Shown: positions 9,038 to 18,163, counted from the first letter of the stretch. The stretch is DNA of 64,000 nucleotides from Maricaulis alexandrii (GCF_005871165.1 NZ_SWKP01000003.1:310001-374000), one strand, 5' to 3'. The notes: generated from the letters alone by a model not told the origin. Numbers and translations: made by a program.

Positions 9038-10189
9038 ATGAGAGACGATACCCGACTCACGCGCCTGGGCCGCCCGCATGATGAGCGCGGCCAGGTGAAC
9101 CCGTCCGTGGCGCGCGGCTCGACCATGCTCGCCGCCTCGGCGGACACGCTCTACAATTTTCCCGAAGGCCGCACCCATTACGGCCGCGTCGGACTGGAAA
9201 CCCACAACGCCTTGCGCGGTGCCCTGACCGAGCTGCAGGGCGGTGCCGGCACCTCGCTGACCTCCTCCGGCCTGATGGCGAACACGCTCTCCATCCTGGC
9301 TTCCGTGGAAGCCGGCGGCCGCGTCCTGGCCGCCGACTGCATCTACGGGCCGGTCCGCAGCTTCCTGACCAATGTCCTGCCGCGCTATGGCGTCACGGCC
9401 GAATTCTTCGCCCCGGACATGGGGGCCCAGATTGCCGACCTGATCACCGATGACGTCCAGGCCATCCTGCTGGAAAGCCCGGGCAGTTTGACCATGGAGC
9501 TCCAGGACATTCCCGCCGTCACCAAGGTGGCGCGGGAAAAGGGTGTCATCACCATTATCGACGACACGTGGAGCGCCGGGCTGACGCTGAAACCGCTCCA
9601 GCTGGGCGTCGACTATGCCGCCCAGGCCCTGACCAAATATGTCGGCGGTCATTCTGATCTTCTGCTCGGCGCCGTCGTGGCGCGCGACGAGGCCCTGTTC
9701 AACCGCCTCCAGTCGACCGAGCGAAGCTTCGGCTTTCATACCGGACCGGACGACGTCTATCTCGCCCTGCGCGGCCTGCGCAGCATGGCGGTTCGCATGG
9801 AGCGCAGTTTCCAGTCTTCCCTGACGATTGCCGACTGGCTGAAATCCCGTCCGGAAGTCGGCCACATTCTTCATCCGGCGCATGAAGATCACCCCCAGAA
9901 TGCCCTGTTCAAACGGGATTTTTCTGGCGGCTGTGGCCTGTTCTCGGTTGAGTTTCCCGGCTGGGATATTCCGCGCTCGGAGCGCTTCCTCGATGCGCTG
10001 GAGGTTTTCGGAATGGGCTTCTCCTGGGGCGGCTATGAAAGCCTCGCCATCCATTGCGACCCGCAGCTCAAACGCACGAAGACCGCCCAGAAGCATGACG
10101 GCGCCCTGATCCGCTTTTCCATCGGCATGGAAGCGCCCGAGGATCTGATTGCGGATCTGGAAAAAGGATTGGCAGCGGCCAGCGCCTGA
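9038..10189 (+). CDS. metC: Cystathionine beta-lyase
   Basis: A PLP-dependent Cys/Met-metabolism enzyme of 383 residues that cleaves cystathionine to homocysteine, pyruvate and ammonia. Visible signatures are TLYNFPEGRTHYGRVGLETH near the N terminus, IIDDTWSAGL, and the PLP lysine Lys200 in ALTKYVGGHSD. The beta-lyase assignment, rather than gamma-synthase, rests on the close match to alphaproteobacterial MetC style sequence in these segments. It starts two bases after the sulfurtransferase stop and is the last gene of the operon. No clear intrinsic terminator follows before the tRNA-Arg gene on the other strand. Confidence 0.92.
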   Translation: MRDDTRLTRLGRPHDERGQVNPSVARGSTMLAASADTLYNFPEGRTHYGRVGLETHNALRGALTELQGGAGTSLTSSGLMANTLSILASVEAGGRVLAADCIYGPVRSFLTNVLPRYGVTAEFFAPDMGAQIADLITDDVQAILLESPGSLTMELQDIPAVTKVAREKGVITIIDDTWSAGLTLKPLQLGVDYAAQALTKYVGGHSDLLLGAVVARDEALFNRLQSTERSFGFHTGPDDVYLALRGLRSMAVRMERSFQSSLTIADWLKSRPEVGHILHPAHEDHPQNALFKRDFSGGCGLFSVEFPGWDIPRSERFLDALEVFGMGFSWGGYESLAIHCDPQLKRTKTAQKHDGALIRFSIGMEAPEDLIADLEKGLAAASA

Positions 10190-10327
10190 GCGGCCAGGGC
10201 GTTGCGCAGCCACACGAGGCAACAGACACGCTGCCCACAGCCTTGAGCGTGTTCCATGTGAGCATCGACCCCAACGCCGAAATCGGCGACGGACACGGGT
10301 AGAGCGGAGCGGGAACAAAGGGAAAAG

Positions 10328-10404
10328 TGGCGCCCCCGGCAGGACTCGAACCTGCAACCATCCGCTTAGAAGGCGGGCGCTCTATCCGGTTGAGCTACGG
10401 AGGC
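10328..10404 (-). tRNA. tRNA-Arg (anticodon TCT)
   Basis: A complete cloverleaf reads on the minus strand. The acceptor stem GCCTCCG pairs with CGGGGGC, the anticodon loop is CTTCTAA giving TCT (bases 10368-10370), the T loop is GGTTCGAGTCC, and CCA is encoded. It decodes AGA. Confidence 0.97.
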
Positions 10405-10433
10405 GGAAGCCGTGTGGTGACAGGCCGTGAGGT

Positions 10434-10739
10434 CTAGTGCGACCAGGGCTGTTTGCGGTCGGCGGAGAAATTGTCGGCGTAGGATTTCTCGTACCGTTTG
10501 AGCTCGTGCGGCTCGACCAGCTGGAAGGGAATGCCCTGGCGCTTGGCATAGGCCACCGCCTCGTCCTGGCTTTCGAATTTCAGCTTTATCTGGCTGCGCA
10601 TGTCGGACGTGGAGGTCCAGCCCATGAGCGGATCCGGCTTGCGGGCCATTTCCGGGGAGAATTCCAGCACCCAGTTCTTCATCTTGCCGCGGCCGGACTG
10701 CATGGCATTGCGTGCCGGACGATAGATTTTCGCAAACAT
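10434..10739 (-). CDS. NDUFS4-like accessory subunit of respiratory complex I
   Basis: A 101-residue homologue of the 18-kDa NDUFS4 accessory subunit found in alphaproteobacterial and mitochondrial NADH:quinone oxidoreductase. It starts with AKIYRPARNAMQSGR and contains the typical WVLEF, PLMGWTSTSD and FESQDEAVAYAKRQGI segments. The family supports assembly or stability of the matrix arm near the NADH module. GGGAG sits six bases before the ATG. It is encoded far from any nuo operon, flanked by two tRNA genes on the same strand, and is probably expressed alone. Confidence 0.93.
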   Translation of the reverse strand: MFAKIYRPARNAMQSGRGKMKNWVLEFSPEMARKPDPLMGWTSTSDMRSQIKLKFESQDEAVAYAKRQGIPFQLVEPHELKRYEKSYADNFSADRKQPWSH

Positions 10740-10793
10740 GCGTGTCTCCCGTTCAATCCCGACTAGCGGGTCTGTTTCGAACCCGACCGGAAA

Positions 10794-10870
<77 letters not shown>

Positions 10871-10909
10871 TCTTGGCCCTTATGTAAGGGCGTCCCGGTT
10901 TAGGCAAGC

Positions 10910-11464
10910 CTAAGGCGTATCCTCGGCCCCATCCTCTGCAGCCACATCCGCATCTTCGGCATCGGCCGGCAGATCGGCATTGCCGAAAATCGCGTGATGC
11001 ACGCTGTCGCCGGGGCGAATCCCCATCTCGATCGCCTGGCCGGCTGCCAGTTCGAGAACGCCGGAGACTTCGGCATTGGCCGGCAGGCTGCGGCGCGACT
11101 CGGACTGGGCGTAGGCGATCACTTTCACCACGGTCCCGTTTTCATCGATGAAGAGCAGGTCCAGATCGACCAGCGTGTTCTCCATCCACATGGAGGCGCG
11201 CTGGGCCGGGACGTAGTGGAAGAGCATGCCTGTGCCTTCGGGCACGCTTTCCCGCCACATCATGCCGCGCTGCATCTGCTCCGGCGTGGTCGCCAGCTCG
11301 GCCATGATGGTATGCTCGGCCTCACCCGACCGGAGGATGACCGGTTGCGGCGCGCCGAATTCGACAACGGTCTCCCGGGCCGTCGGATCGACACCCGTTT
11401 CGGACTGGGCCCAGACCGGCTGGGCCAGGCCCAGAGCGAGAAGCGGTAAAATCAGAGTACGCAT
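10910..11464 (-). CDS. Exported DUF192 protein
   Basis: A 184-residue protein with a cleavable signal peptide ([20 protein letters not shown]) followed by a DUF192 domain. Typical family segments are [39 protein letters not shown] and VIAYAQ. The family is widespread in the periplasm or cell surface of proteobacteria and its biochemical role is unknown. After about residue 160 the tail is acidic and rich in Ala, Asp and Glu. It lies between tRNA-Pro and the cold-shock gene, all on the minus strand. Confidence 0.88.
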   Translation of the reverse strand: MRTLILPLLALGLAQPVWAQSETGVDPTARETVVEFGAPQPVILRSGEAEHTIMAELATTPEQMQRGMMWRESVPEGTGMLFHYVPAQRASMWMENTLVDLDLLFIDENGTVVKVIAYAQSESRRSLPANAEVSGVLELAAGQAIEMGIRPGDSVHHAIFGNADLPADAEDADVAAEDGAEDTP

Positions 11465-11559
11465 GGCGCGAAGCTAGCCTCAGCCTGCCGGGCACGCAAC
11501 GCTTTCACGCAATGTCCGGCGGAAGATTTCAGAGAGCTCCGCCAGTGTCACACCGGCAC

Positions 11560-11593
11560 AAAAAAACGGGTCTTCCCGAATGGAAAGACCCGT
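11560..11593 (-). terminator. Intrinsic terminator after the cold-shock gene
   Basis: On the minus strand ACGGGTCTT pairs with AAGACCCGT (9 bp, 10-base loop) and is followed by seven T. It lies about 110 bases past the cold-shock stop. Confidence 0.85.
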
Positions 11594-11703
11594 AGATGTT
11601 GACCCGGCCACAGGCCGCCGATCCGGCCCGGGCCGTTGCGCTCACCGGCCAAGCCGGGGCGGCAGGACATGTCCCGGAGGGATCGGGACGTGGCGGGAAG
11701 GGA

Positions 11704-12228
11704 TCAGCCCGCCGAAACCGGTTTAATTTCTGCCGCCAGAGCCCCTTTGGGCCCCTCGACACACCGCACCTCGAGCGGATCGCCCGGCTGGACGTCTTCC
11801 AGACCGGCCCGGCGCAGCGTCGCGGCGTGGAGGAAGACATCGCCTTCCACCTCGGCACAATTGACGAAGCCATAGCCACGCAGCGGGTCGAACCATTTGA
11901 CGACAGCTTGCGCGAAGGGGGCGTTGGAGACGGCATAGGGGTGGAAACGCCGGGGCCGGCTGGCCGCTTCGGTGTCACCGCCGCTCATTTCGATGAGTTC
12001 GACCGCCTGGCGGCCCTTGTCGCCCTGGACCGCCTTGCAGACGATTTTGGCATTGGGGAGCGCCGGTCCCTGTCCGAACCGCCTCAGACAGCTGGCATGC
12101 AGGAGAATGTCCCCCTGCCCGTCCTCAGCGTCGATGAATCCGTAGCCGCGTGCAGGATCGTACCATTTAACGCGGCCCTCCAATTGAAGCACTTGTGTGT
12201 CTTCAAAAACTTCGTGAGCCAGAACCAT
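11704..12228 (-). CDS. Cold-shock protein with two CSD domains
   Basis: A 174-residue nucleic-acid-binding protein with two tandem cold-shock domains. The first (about residues 17-80) has GRVKWYDPARGYGFIDAEDG and DILLHAS; the second (about 107-172) has AVVKWFDPLRGYGFVNCAE and DVFLHAA, so both RNP1 and RNP2 elements are present twice. Two-domain CSD proteins are common in alphaproteobacteria and act as RNA chaperones or stationary-phase factors. The start has GAGTGAAG just upstream. A 335-base AT-rich region precedes it, long enough for the extended 5' leader typical of cold-shock mRNAs, and an intrinsic terminator follows. Confidence 0.93.
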   Translation of the reverse strand: MVLAHEVFEDTQVLQLEGRVKWYDPARGYGFIDAEDGQGDILLHASCLRRFGQGPALPNAKIVCKAVQGDKGRQAVELIEMSGGDTEAASRPRRFHPYAVSNAPFAQAVVKWFDPLRGYGFVNCAEVEGDVFLHAATLRRAGLEDVQPGDPLEVRCVEGPKGALAAEIKPVSAG

Positions 12229-12563
12229 AACTTCACTCGCTTAGACAACCCTCAAGAGAAGTTTTTATAAACAAATATCGAGGTCGAGAGAAGACGATTC
12301 CGACAAACAGTTGCGTTTAGCGACTTCGAAATCTAGGCGTTGAGAGGCATTCTCAAGCCAGTTAACACAATATCTTGTGCCAAATAAGCTTTTTACCCGC
12401 AACCTGATGAGAATATTCGTAACCTGAATTAAGTATGAATTTTCCCCTAAGAAGCGAATTTTTTGCGTCGAACCAAGTTCATGAAACCGTAATCATCCTG
12501 TAACGGACGAATTTCGGAGCCGCTCGACGCGATATCTGTGGAAAACTTTGGGCCGTAGCGGGC
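12229..12563 (-). other. 335-base AT-rich leader/promoter region of the cold-shock gene
   Basis: No gene is seen here. The stretch is much richer in A and T than its surroundings and lies upstream of the cold-shock gene, so it should hold that promoter and possibly a structured 5' leader. CACAA/TTGTG (12366-12379, 4-base spacer) is a perfect short inverted repeat. A convincing -35/-10 pair was not found. Confidence 0.5.
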
Positions 12564-13067
12564 TCAATCCAGTTGGGATCGCAACCGGTCGCTCTCTGCC
12601 GCCCGATCCAAGGCCTCACTGGAGCGATAGATGGCGCTGTTGGAACCGTGCTCTGAACACTCGACGGATTCCACCCAGCACCGGCCCTGCGTCGCCTCAC
12701 GGACGATTTCATCGGCCTTCTTGAAGGCCATTTCCGCCATGCGCTCGCAACTCGTGCCCGGCACGATGCGGACATCCGCCAGCCCCTTGGCGCCCAGCGC
12801 CTCGAGCGTGGGCCGTTCCGGGTCATCTTCCGCCACGAGCAGGGTGTGATCGAACATCGAGTGGAGCCAGGCCTTGATCAGGCCAAACCCGCCCTTGCCG
12901 AAATCCAGCACCCAGCCGCGCTTGTCCAACTGCTCCGCCGCAAACACGAAGTGGAAGCCGAAGGAATAGCCGTGCAAGAGGTTGCAATGACTGTCCGCCG
13001 CCCACTGGCGAGAACAACAGCTGAGCCCGCGCTCATTGCCATAGGATTTCGTGGACAGATGGGCCAT
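12564..13067 (-). CDS. QueD/6-pyruvoyl-tetrahydropterin synthase-like protein
   Basis: A 167-residue member of the 6-carboxytetrahydropterin synthase (QueD/PTPS) fold, enzymes that act on 7,8-dihydroneopterin triphosphate. The matching region includes FAAEQLDKRGWVLDFG, FDHTLLVAEDDP, VPGTSCERMAEMAF and VESVECSEHGSNSAIY. The usual zinc-binding HGH reads HGY here, within SHCNLLHGYSFGFHF, as in a divergent subgroup, so substrate and metal site are uncertain. The ATG at 13067 is chosen because GGAG lies eight bases upstream and the family begins there; the frame extends 75 codons further without homology. No other queuosine or folate gene is nearby. Confidence 0.78.
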   Translation of the reverse strand: MAHLSTKSYGNERGLSCCSRQWAADSHCNLLHGYSFGFHFVFAAEQLDKRGWVLDFGKGGFGLIKAWLHSMFDHTLLVAEDDPERPTLEALGAKGLADVRIVPGTSCERMAEMAFKKADEIVREATQGRCWVESVECSEHGSNSAIYRSSEALDRAAESDRLRSQLD

Positions 13068-13260
13068 GCCCGCAACTCCGGATCGCTCGGTCTGAAAGGT
13101 GAAAGCGGCTATAGACCGGCATTGAGCGAACATCAAATATCCGCGCAGCGGGTCCGGTCCGCGATTGCGCGTGAGACGCCGTGTATCCCGTCCCGAATTG
13201 GCACTGACGCACATCCTGTAGTAGCATTTCTTCACAAAACAGCTTTTGAAAGGGGTGCAG

Positions 13261-15075
13261 ATGGCTAATCGAAGCGAATGGTTCGATCTCAAGGCGAGTG
13301 AATATTTCGGCTACCAGACAGCGGGGGGACGGTCCGAAGGACCCAACATGATTGGCATTCTGGGCCAGCACCACCAATTGACCCCACAGGACCCCACGCT
13401 AATGAAGGTCAATTACGGAGACCGGATTGACGGCGTGTCTCTGCACTACGGCGACAAGTCCTTAGGCGGACTCGGAAAATTCGGAGGCAAGAAAACCATC
13501 GAGATCGATCTGGTGAACAACTCACTGGCTCGGATCGAGTTCTGGGGTGCCCATCCAAAAGGCGATCCTCCCCGGCTCGGTCGTATGGTGATCACGATGG
13601 ATGACGGAACGGTCCATGAATGTGGCTCCACCCAGAATGAGTATCTCGGCGTCCTGGAAGTGACGCCCGACATGCAGCTGGGCGCCTTGTTCGGTTTCAG
13701 TGGTGAAGAGCTGAACGGCCTGGGACTGATGATGAAACACCCCGTTGATGCGTTTTACGTCAACTGGATGGAGTTGGGACTCAATACGGATGCTCAACGC
13801 TCACGGCCTCTCAATTCCATTTGCTTGCCCGCATCCCACGATACCGGGACCTATGCGCTGAGTGATGTCCTGACCGACGACCCAAGCGCGGAACTCGCAC
13901 GGGCAATGGAAATACTGGATGATATTGAATCCGTCTTTGACAAGGCCGGGATCGGGCGCCTCCTGAGTTGGGCTTCGGTCAGATCGACCGTCATGGCCAG
14001 TATTGACGACTTGTCCACGACGACGACCCGGACGGTCTATGATCAATTGCTCAACGGAATTCGCTGCCTTGATCTTCGGGTGTTCTATGGAAAGGGGCCG
14101 GCGTCCGACACCGAAGACAAGTTCTATCTCTTCCACGGGCTGGTCGGGCCAACGCTGGAAACGGTCCTGTCGGATCTGTCCAGCTATGCGAGGGCCTATG
14201 TGGGCGAGATTTTCTACGTCACATTTGGACACCTTCAGAACCAATCGGAATCCACCGATGGCGAAGTGATGCGGCTGTTGCGCGAGCAGATTTCGGAATC
14301 GTTGGGCGATCTCGCCTACAAGAAGACCGGCAGCAACAATTCCAGCCTGTTCTCACAGACCTATGAAGCGATCACCGCCGAGGCGCGGCAACAAAACGCT
14401 TCGACCATCATTCTGGTCGATGGCGAGAGCAATATACCCTCCTCACCCTCATCGGACCTAACCTACAATCCCGACATCTTTTGGCCGCGCTCGTACAGCC
14501 CTGCCGATAACGGAAACGGGCGCAGCAATCGCATCATTGGCCACTACACGGAAACCCCCGATGTCAACGAGATGCTGGCCGGTCAAAAAGCCCTGTTCGA
14601 TACTTACAAGAACAGTCCGTCCAAGGCCGACCAGGGCTATGCCTTGTACTTCACCCTCACCCCCAGTTTCGACCAGTATGTTGGCATTGTCGGCAACAAA
14701 GCGATCCGCAAGGTCCAGAAAGTGGTTGCGGCTACCCTGGCTTCGCCTTTCAAGCTTCCGCTCTGGCCGATCGCGGCGGCGATCTCCATCATCGCGCTGG
14801 AACAGGTGAGGAAATACAAGCTGGAATCGCCCGGTTTCTCCTCATTGGAGGAATTGTCCCAGAAGGTGAACCGGCAGATGTACGAACTGGCGACCGAGAA
14901 CTTCCAGGCCATGCGCTCACAGGAGTTGAACCAGATCGGCTTTCTCTACAGCGACTTCTATGAGCAGACGGAAACGGTCGCGATTGCGGTCTCCTACACG
15001 CTGGCCAATGGGCCACATGTCGACGCCATGATTGCAGCGGCCGAACTCAAGGAAGATGCCGAAATGGACGCCTGA
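13261..15075 (+). CDS. Jacalin-like lectin domain fused to PI-PLC X-type domain
   Basis: A 604-residue protein with no recognisable signal peptide. The N-terminal part (about residues 10-150) resembles a jacalin-type beta-prism lectin: GYQTAGG, FGGKKTIEIDL, LARIEFWGAHP, a Gly-Asp-rich strand pattern and LGALFGFSGEELNGLGL. From about residue 178 it resembles the X domain of phosphatidylinositol-specific phospholipase C: LPASHDTGTY with His193, LLNGIRCLDLRV, and FHG with His292, the two histidines expected for acid-base catalysis. The region between them is longer than in compact bacterial PI-PLCs. A hydrophobic segment lies near residues 497-518. AGGGG before the ATG supports the start. It stands alone and ends at a strong terminator. 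Confidence 0.75.
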   Translation: MANRSEWFDLKASEYFGYQTAGGRSEGPNMIGILGQHHQLTPQDPTLMKVNYGDRIDGVSLHYGDKSLGGLGKFGGKKTIEIDLVNNSLARIEFWGAHPKGDPPRLGRMVITMDDGTVHECGSTQNEYLGVLEVTPDMQLGALFGFSGEELNGLGLMMKHPVDAFYVNWMELGLNTDAQRSRPLNSICLPASHDTGTYALSDVLTDDPSAELARAMEILDDIESVFDKAGIGRLLSWASVRSTVMASIDDLSTTTTRTVYDQLLNGIRCLDLRVFYGKGPASDTEDKFYLFHGLVGPTLETVLSDLSSYARAYVGEIFYVTFGHLQNQSESTDGEVMRLLREQISESLGDLAYKKTGSNNSSLFSQTYEAITAEARQQNASTIILVDGESNIPSSPSSDLTYNPDIFWPRSYSPADNGNGRSNRIIGHYTETPDVNEMLAGQKALFDTYKNSPSKADQGYALYFTLTPSFDQYVGIVGNKAIRKVQKVVAATLASPFKLPLWPIAAAISIIALEQVRKYKLESPGFSSLEELSQKVNRQMYELATENFQAMRSQELNQIGFLYSDFYEQTETVAIAVSYTLANGPHVDAMIAAAELKEDAEMDA

Positions 15076-15106
15076 TCCAAGAACACAGGGTAAGTATGAA
15101 TCTCTT

Positions 15107-15140
15107 CGGCCCGGGCAATCGCTCGGGCCGTCTTCTTTTT
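15107..15140 (+). terminator. Intrinsic terminator after the jacalin/PI-PLC gene
   Basis: CGGCCCGGGC pairs with GCTCGGGCCG (10 bp, AATC loop) and is followed by TCTTCTTTTT. It lies 32 bases past the stop. Confidence 0.88.
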
Positions 15141-15160
15141 CGGATCGGGGGAAGCACCGC

Positions 15161-15235
15161 TGGCAGGCCCTAGGGGAATCGAACCCCTCTTTCCAGGTTG
15201 AAAACCTGGCGTCCTAACCGATAGACGAAGGGCCC
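15161..15235 (-). tRNA. tRNA-Glu (anticodon TTC)
   Basis: The minus strand gives a complete cloverleaf. GGGCCCT pairs with AGGGCCT in the acceptor stem (first pair G-U), the anticodon arm is CCAGG-TTTTCAA-CCTGG giving TTC, the T arm is AGGGG-TTCGATT-CCCCT, and CCA is encoded. Confidence 0.97.
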
Positions 15236-15301
15236 GCGGCGATGAGGGCCGTCGTATAAGAAAGCTGAAGACGGCTGGCAAGCGGGAATTTCGGAAAAAT
15301 G

Positions 15302-17149
15302 TCACTCTTGTGCAGTGGCCAGGTCTTCCAACTGCAGCTGCACCCGGCGGCGGCCCTGCCAGGTATCAAGTTTTATGCGGCCGGCGGCATGATAGAGCCC
15401 CTCACCCGCTTTCAGCAGTGCCTCTCCCACGGGCTCGTCAGCGCAGCGGAAAGCGATGCCCTGGACCGCGGTTCCGGCCATGTCCTTGAGCGTGAATCGG
15501 ACATGGTCCTTGCCGACACGCTTGGCGAAACCGACCCGCATGCGCGGCAGGACGAAACGGGGCTCCGGATTCGCCTGGCCATAGGGTTCGGCGCGCTCCA
15601 GCATTTCAGCCAGCTCCACAGAGACGCCAGCCGCGCTCAGGACGCCGTCCAGCTGCAGGGCCATGGCGTCCCCTGCCGCCGCCAATTCCGGCGCCAGGCG
15701 GTCATCCAGGAAGGCGACGAGTTCATTGATCCGGTCCGCGTCGACGGTGAGACCACCGGCCATGGCGTGCCCGCCGCCCGCCATCAGGATGCCGGCCTCC
15801 CGCGCAGCCGCGATCGCGCCGCCCAGATTGACGCCCGGAACGGAGCGCCCGGAGCCCTTGCCGATCCCGGCGCCGGACTTGCGGTCGATGCCGATGATGA
15901 TGACCGGTTTGGAGAAACGTTCCTTGAGACGGCCCGCCACAACGCCGATCACACCGGGGTGCCAGTCCTCACCCGAGGCGACCAGAACGGCCCGGCCGCC
16001 CCCCTGCCCCTCCAATTGCGCCAGCGCGGCTTCCTGCACCTCCTGTTCGATGGCCCGGCGTTCTGCATTCAACCGATCGAGCTGGCCGGCGAGTTTCGCC
16101 GCCAAGGCCGGGTCTTCGGTGGTCAGGAGACGCGCGCCGAGATCGGACTTGCCGACCCGGCCGCCGGCATTGATGCGGGGGCCCAGAAGGAAACCGGCAT
16201 GATAGGTGGAGGCCTCGCCCTCGACACCGGCCGCCTCGGCCAGCGCCTTGAGCCCGGTCTGGCTCCACTGCCCCATGACACGGAGCCCCTGGGCGACCAG
16301 GGCGCGATTGAGGCCGGTCAGGGCCACCACGTCACAGACCGTGCCCAGCGCCGCCAGATCTATCCATTGCAGCAGGTCCGGCTCATTGTCAGCGGTGATC
16401 TTGCCGCGGCGGCGGCCTTCCCGGTTCAGCGCGGCGAGAAGGACGAAGGTCACGCCCGCCGCCGCCAGGTGTCCGCAGCCGGATGTGTCATCCGGCCGGT
16501 TGGGATTGACCAGAGCCGTGGCCGGCGGGAAGTCATGATCCATCAGGTGATGGTCGATCACCACGATGTCCAGACCGATCCCGGCACCATGTTTGAGCGC
16601 TTCATGGGCGGCGGCGCCGCAATCCAGAGTGACCACGAGCTCCGCCCCGCGCTCGCGCAAGGTCTCGAAGGCCGCTGCTGACGGGCCGTAGCCCTCTTCC
16701 ACACGGTCGGGGATATAGATTTCCGCATCCAGGCCGAAATGCTTCAGCCAGCGCCAGAGCTGTGCGGCAGAGGTGGCCCCGTCGACATCATAGTCGGCGA
16801 AGAGGGCCATGCGCCGGCCCGCCTCCACCGCGTCCCAGATGGTGGACGCGGCGAGATCCATGTCGGCCAGGCTGGAGGGATCGGGGAAACTGTCGCGCAG
16901 GCGCGGCTGCATGTAGCCGGCGGCTGCATCCGGGGCGATGTCACGGGCCGCGATGACCCGCGCCAGCGCGTCGGGAATCTGCAATTGGCGGGCAATGACG
17001 GAGACCGACGCATCATCCGCCTCGCGCAGGCGCCATTTGCGCCCGCTGAGCGAGGTTTCGACCCCCAGAAGGGCTTCGGTCGGTTGAGAGGAGACAGCGG
17101 CCTCAGCGGCCGCTGTCGGATCCAGGACGTCGTCAGTCGTGGTGGTCAT
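15302..17149 (-). CDS. recJ: Single-stranded-DNA-specific exonuclease RecJ
   Basis: A 5'-3' single-strand exonuclease used in recombination and repair, 615 residues long. The DHH-family signatures are LFADYDVDGATSAAQL, LVVTLDCGAAAHEAL and VVIDHHLMD, giving the two-metal active site. DHHA1 and OB-fold regions follow, with GGGHAMAGGL typical of RecJ. It starts 17 bases after glpX and GAGGGG lies just before the ATG. Co-location of glpX and recJ is common in alphaproteobacteria, so the two are probably cotranscribed although their roles are unrelated. Confidence 0.96.
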   Translation of the reverse strand: MTTTTDDVLDPTAAAEAAVSSQPTEALLGVETSLSGRKWRLREADDASVSVIARQLQIPDALARVIAARDIAPDAAAGYMQPRLRDSFPDPSSLADMDLAASTIWDAVEAGRRMALFADYDVDGATSAAQLWRWLKHFGLDAEIYIPDRVEEGYGPSAAAFETLRERGAELVVTLDCGAAAHEALKHGAGIGLDIVVIDHHLMDHDFPPATALVNPNRPDDTSGCGHLAAAGVTFVLLAALNREGRRRGKITADNEPDLLQWIDLAALGTVCDVVALTGLNRALVAQGLRVMGQWSQTGLKALAEAAGVEGEASTYHAGFLLGPRINAGGRVGKSDLGARLLTTEDPALAAKLAGQLDRLNAERRAIEQEVQEAALAQLEGQGGGRAVLVASGEDWHPGVIGVVAGRLKERFSKPVIIIGIDRKSGAGIGKGSGRSVPGVNLGGAIAAAREAGILMAGGGHAMAGGLTVDADRINELVAFLDDRLAPELAAAGDAMALQLDGVLSAAGVSVELAEMLERAEPYGQANPEPRFVLPRMRVGFAKRVGKDHVRFTLKDMAGTAVQGIAFRCADEPVGEALLKAGEGLYHAAGRIKLDTWQGRRRVQLQLEDLATAQE

Positions 17150-17166
17150 ATCCCCTCGGCATCGGC

Positions 17167-18120
17167 TCAGGCCGGACGGGCAGTCCGGATACGGCGAACC
17201 GAATGATCCGCTGAGTCGAGCAGAAGCGTATGCGTATTCACCAGACCGCCGGACTTGGTGACGCCATCGACCAGGTCACCATCGGTGACGCCAGCCGCCA
17301 CAAAGAGGCAGTGGCTGGCAGCCAGCTCGGCCAGGTCATACTTGCGATCGAAGTCCGTGACGCCGACGCGCGTGGCGCGGGCTTTCTCGTCCTCATTGCG
17401 GAAAACCAGGCGGGCCTGCATCTGGCCACCGATACAGCGCAGGGCCGAGGCCGCCAGAACACCCTCGGGCGCACCACCCTGACCGATATACATGTCGACA
17501 CCGACACCCAGACCCGCGGCGCCCATGGCACCGGCGACATCGCCATCGGGAATCAGGCGTACCCGGCCACCGGCGGCTTTCACACCATCGATGATCGGTT
17601 TGTGCCGCGGCCGGTCCAGGACACAGACCGTGATGTCGGAAACGTCGACGCCCTTGGCCTTGGCCAGATTCTTGACGTTCTCTTCCGGGCTGGCGTCCAG
17701 ATCGACCACACCGGCCGGCAGGCCCGGCCCCACGGCGATCTTGTCCATATAGGTGTCCGGTGCGTGCAGCAGGCCACCGCGCAGCGCGAAGGAGACCACG
17801 GCCAGCGCATTGGCCTGACCGGTCGCGGTCAGGGTCGTGCCTTCCAGCGGATCCAGCGCAATGTCGATTTCCGGGCCTTCGCCCGTACCCACTTCCTCGC
17901 CGATATAGAGCATGGGCGCTTCATCACGCTCGCCCTCACCGATCACGATACGGCCTTTCATCGGCATGGCGTTCAGGCCCGTGCGCAGCGCGTCCACGGC
18001 GGCCTGGTCAGCCAGCTCTTTTTCGCCCTTGCCGATCCAGGCCGAGGCGGCCACGGCGGCGGCTTCGGCGGCTCGGACGGCCTGCAAGGCCAGACTGCTC
18101 AAGGCATGCGTATCGCTCAT
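17167..18120 (-). CDS. glpX: Class II fructose-1,6-bisphosphatase
   Basis: GlpX hydrolyses fructose 1,6-bisphosphate in gluconeogenesis, here 317 residues. Family segments include GKGEKELADQAAVDALR, GRIVIGEGERDEAPMLYIGE, the metal-binding DPLEGTTLTATGQANALAV and AGLGVGVDMYIGQGGAPEGV. Two adjacent ATGs (18123 and 18120) compete; the second is seven bases from GGAG and is taken as the start. A further in-frame extension upstream overlaps the lipoprotein gene and is not protein-like. The gene sits between the lipoprotein and recJ in one minus-strand group. Confidence 0.94.
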   Translation of the reverse strand: MSDTHALSSLALQAVRAAEAAAVAASAWIGKGEKELADQAAVDALRTGLNAMPMKGRIVIGEGERDEAPMLYIGEEVGTGEGPEIDIALDPLEGTTLTATGQANALAVVSFALRGGLLHAPDTYMDKIAVGPGLPAGVVDLDASPEENVKNLAKAKGVDVSDITVCVLDRPRHKPIIDGVKAAGGRVRLIPDGDVAGAMGAAGLGVGVDMYIGQGGAPEGVLAASALRCIGGQMQARLVFRNEDEKARATRVGVTDFDRKYDLAELAASHCLFVAAGVTDGDLVDGVTKSGGLVNTHTLLLDSADHSVRRIRTARPA

Positions 18121-18163
18121 CATCTGTCTCCGGTAGGGCCGGATCGAGCGACCGGCCGTCTTC

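Noticed and set aside
12432-12446. TTAA-N7-TTTT near-match to a CtrA box before the cold-shock gene
   Set aside because: Two mismatches in AT-rich sequence, where such matches are expected by chance.
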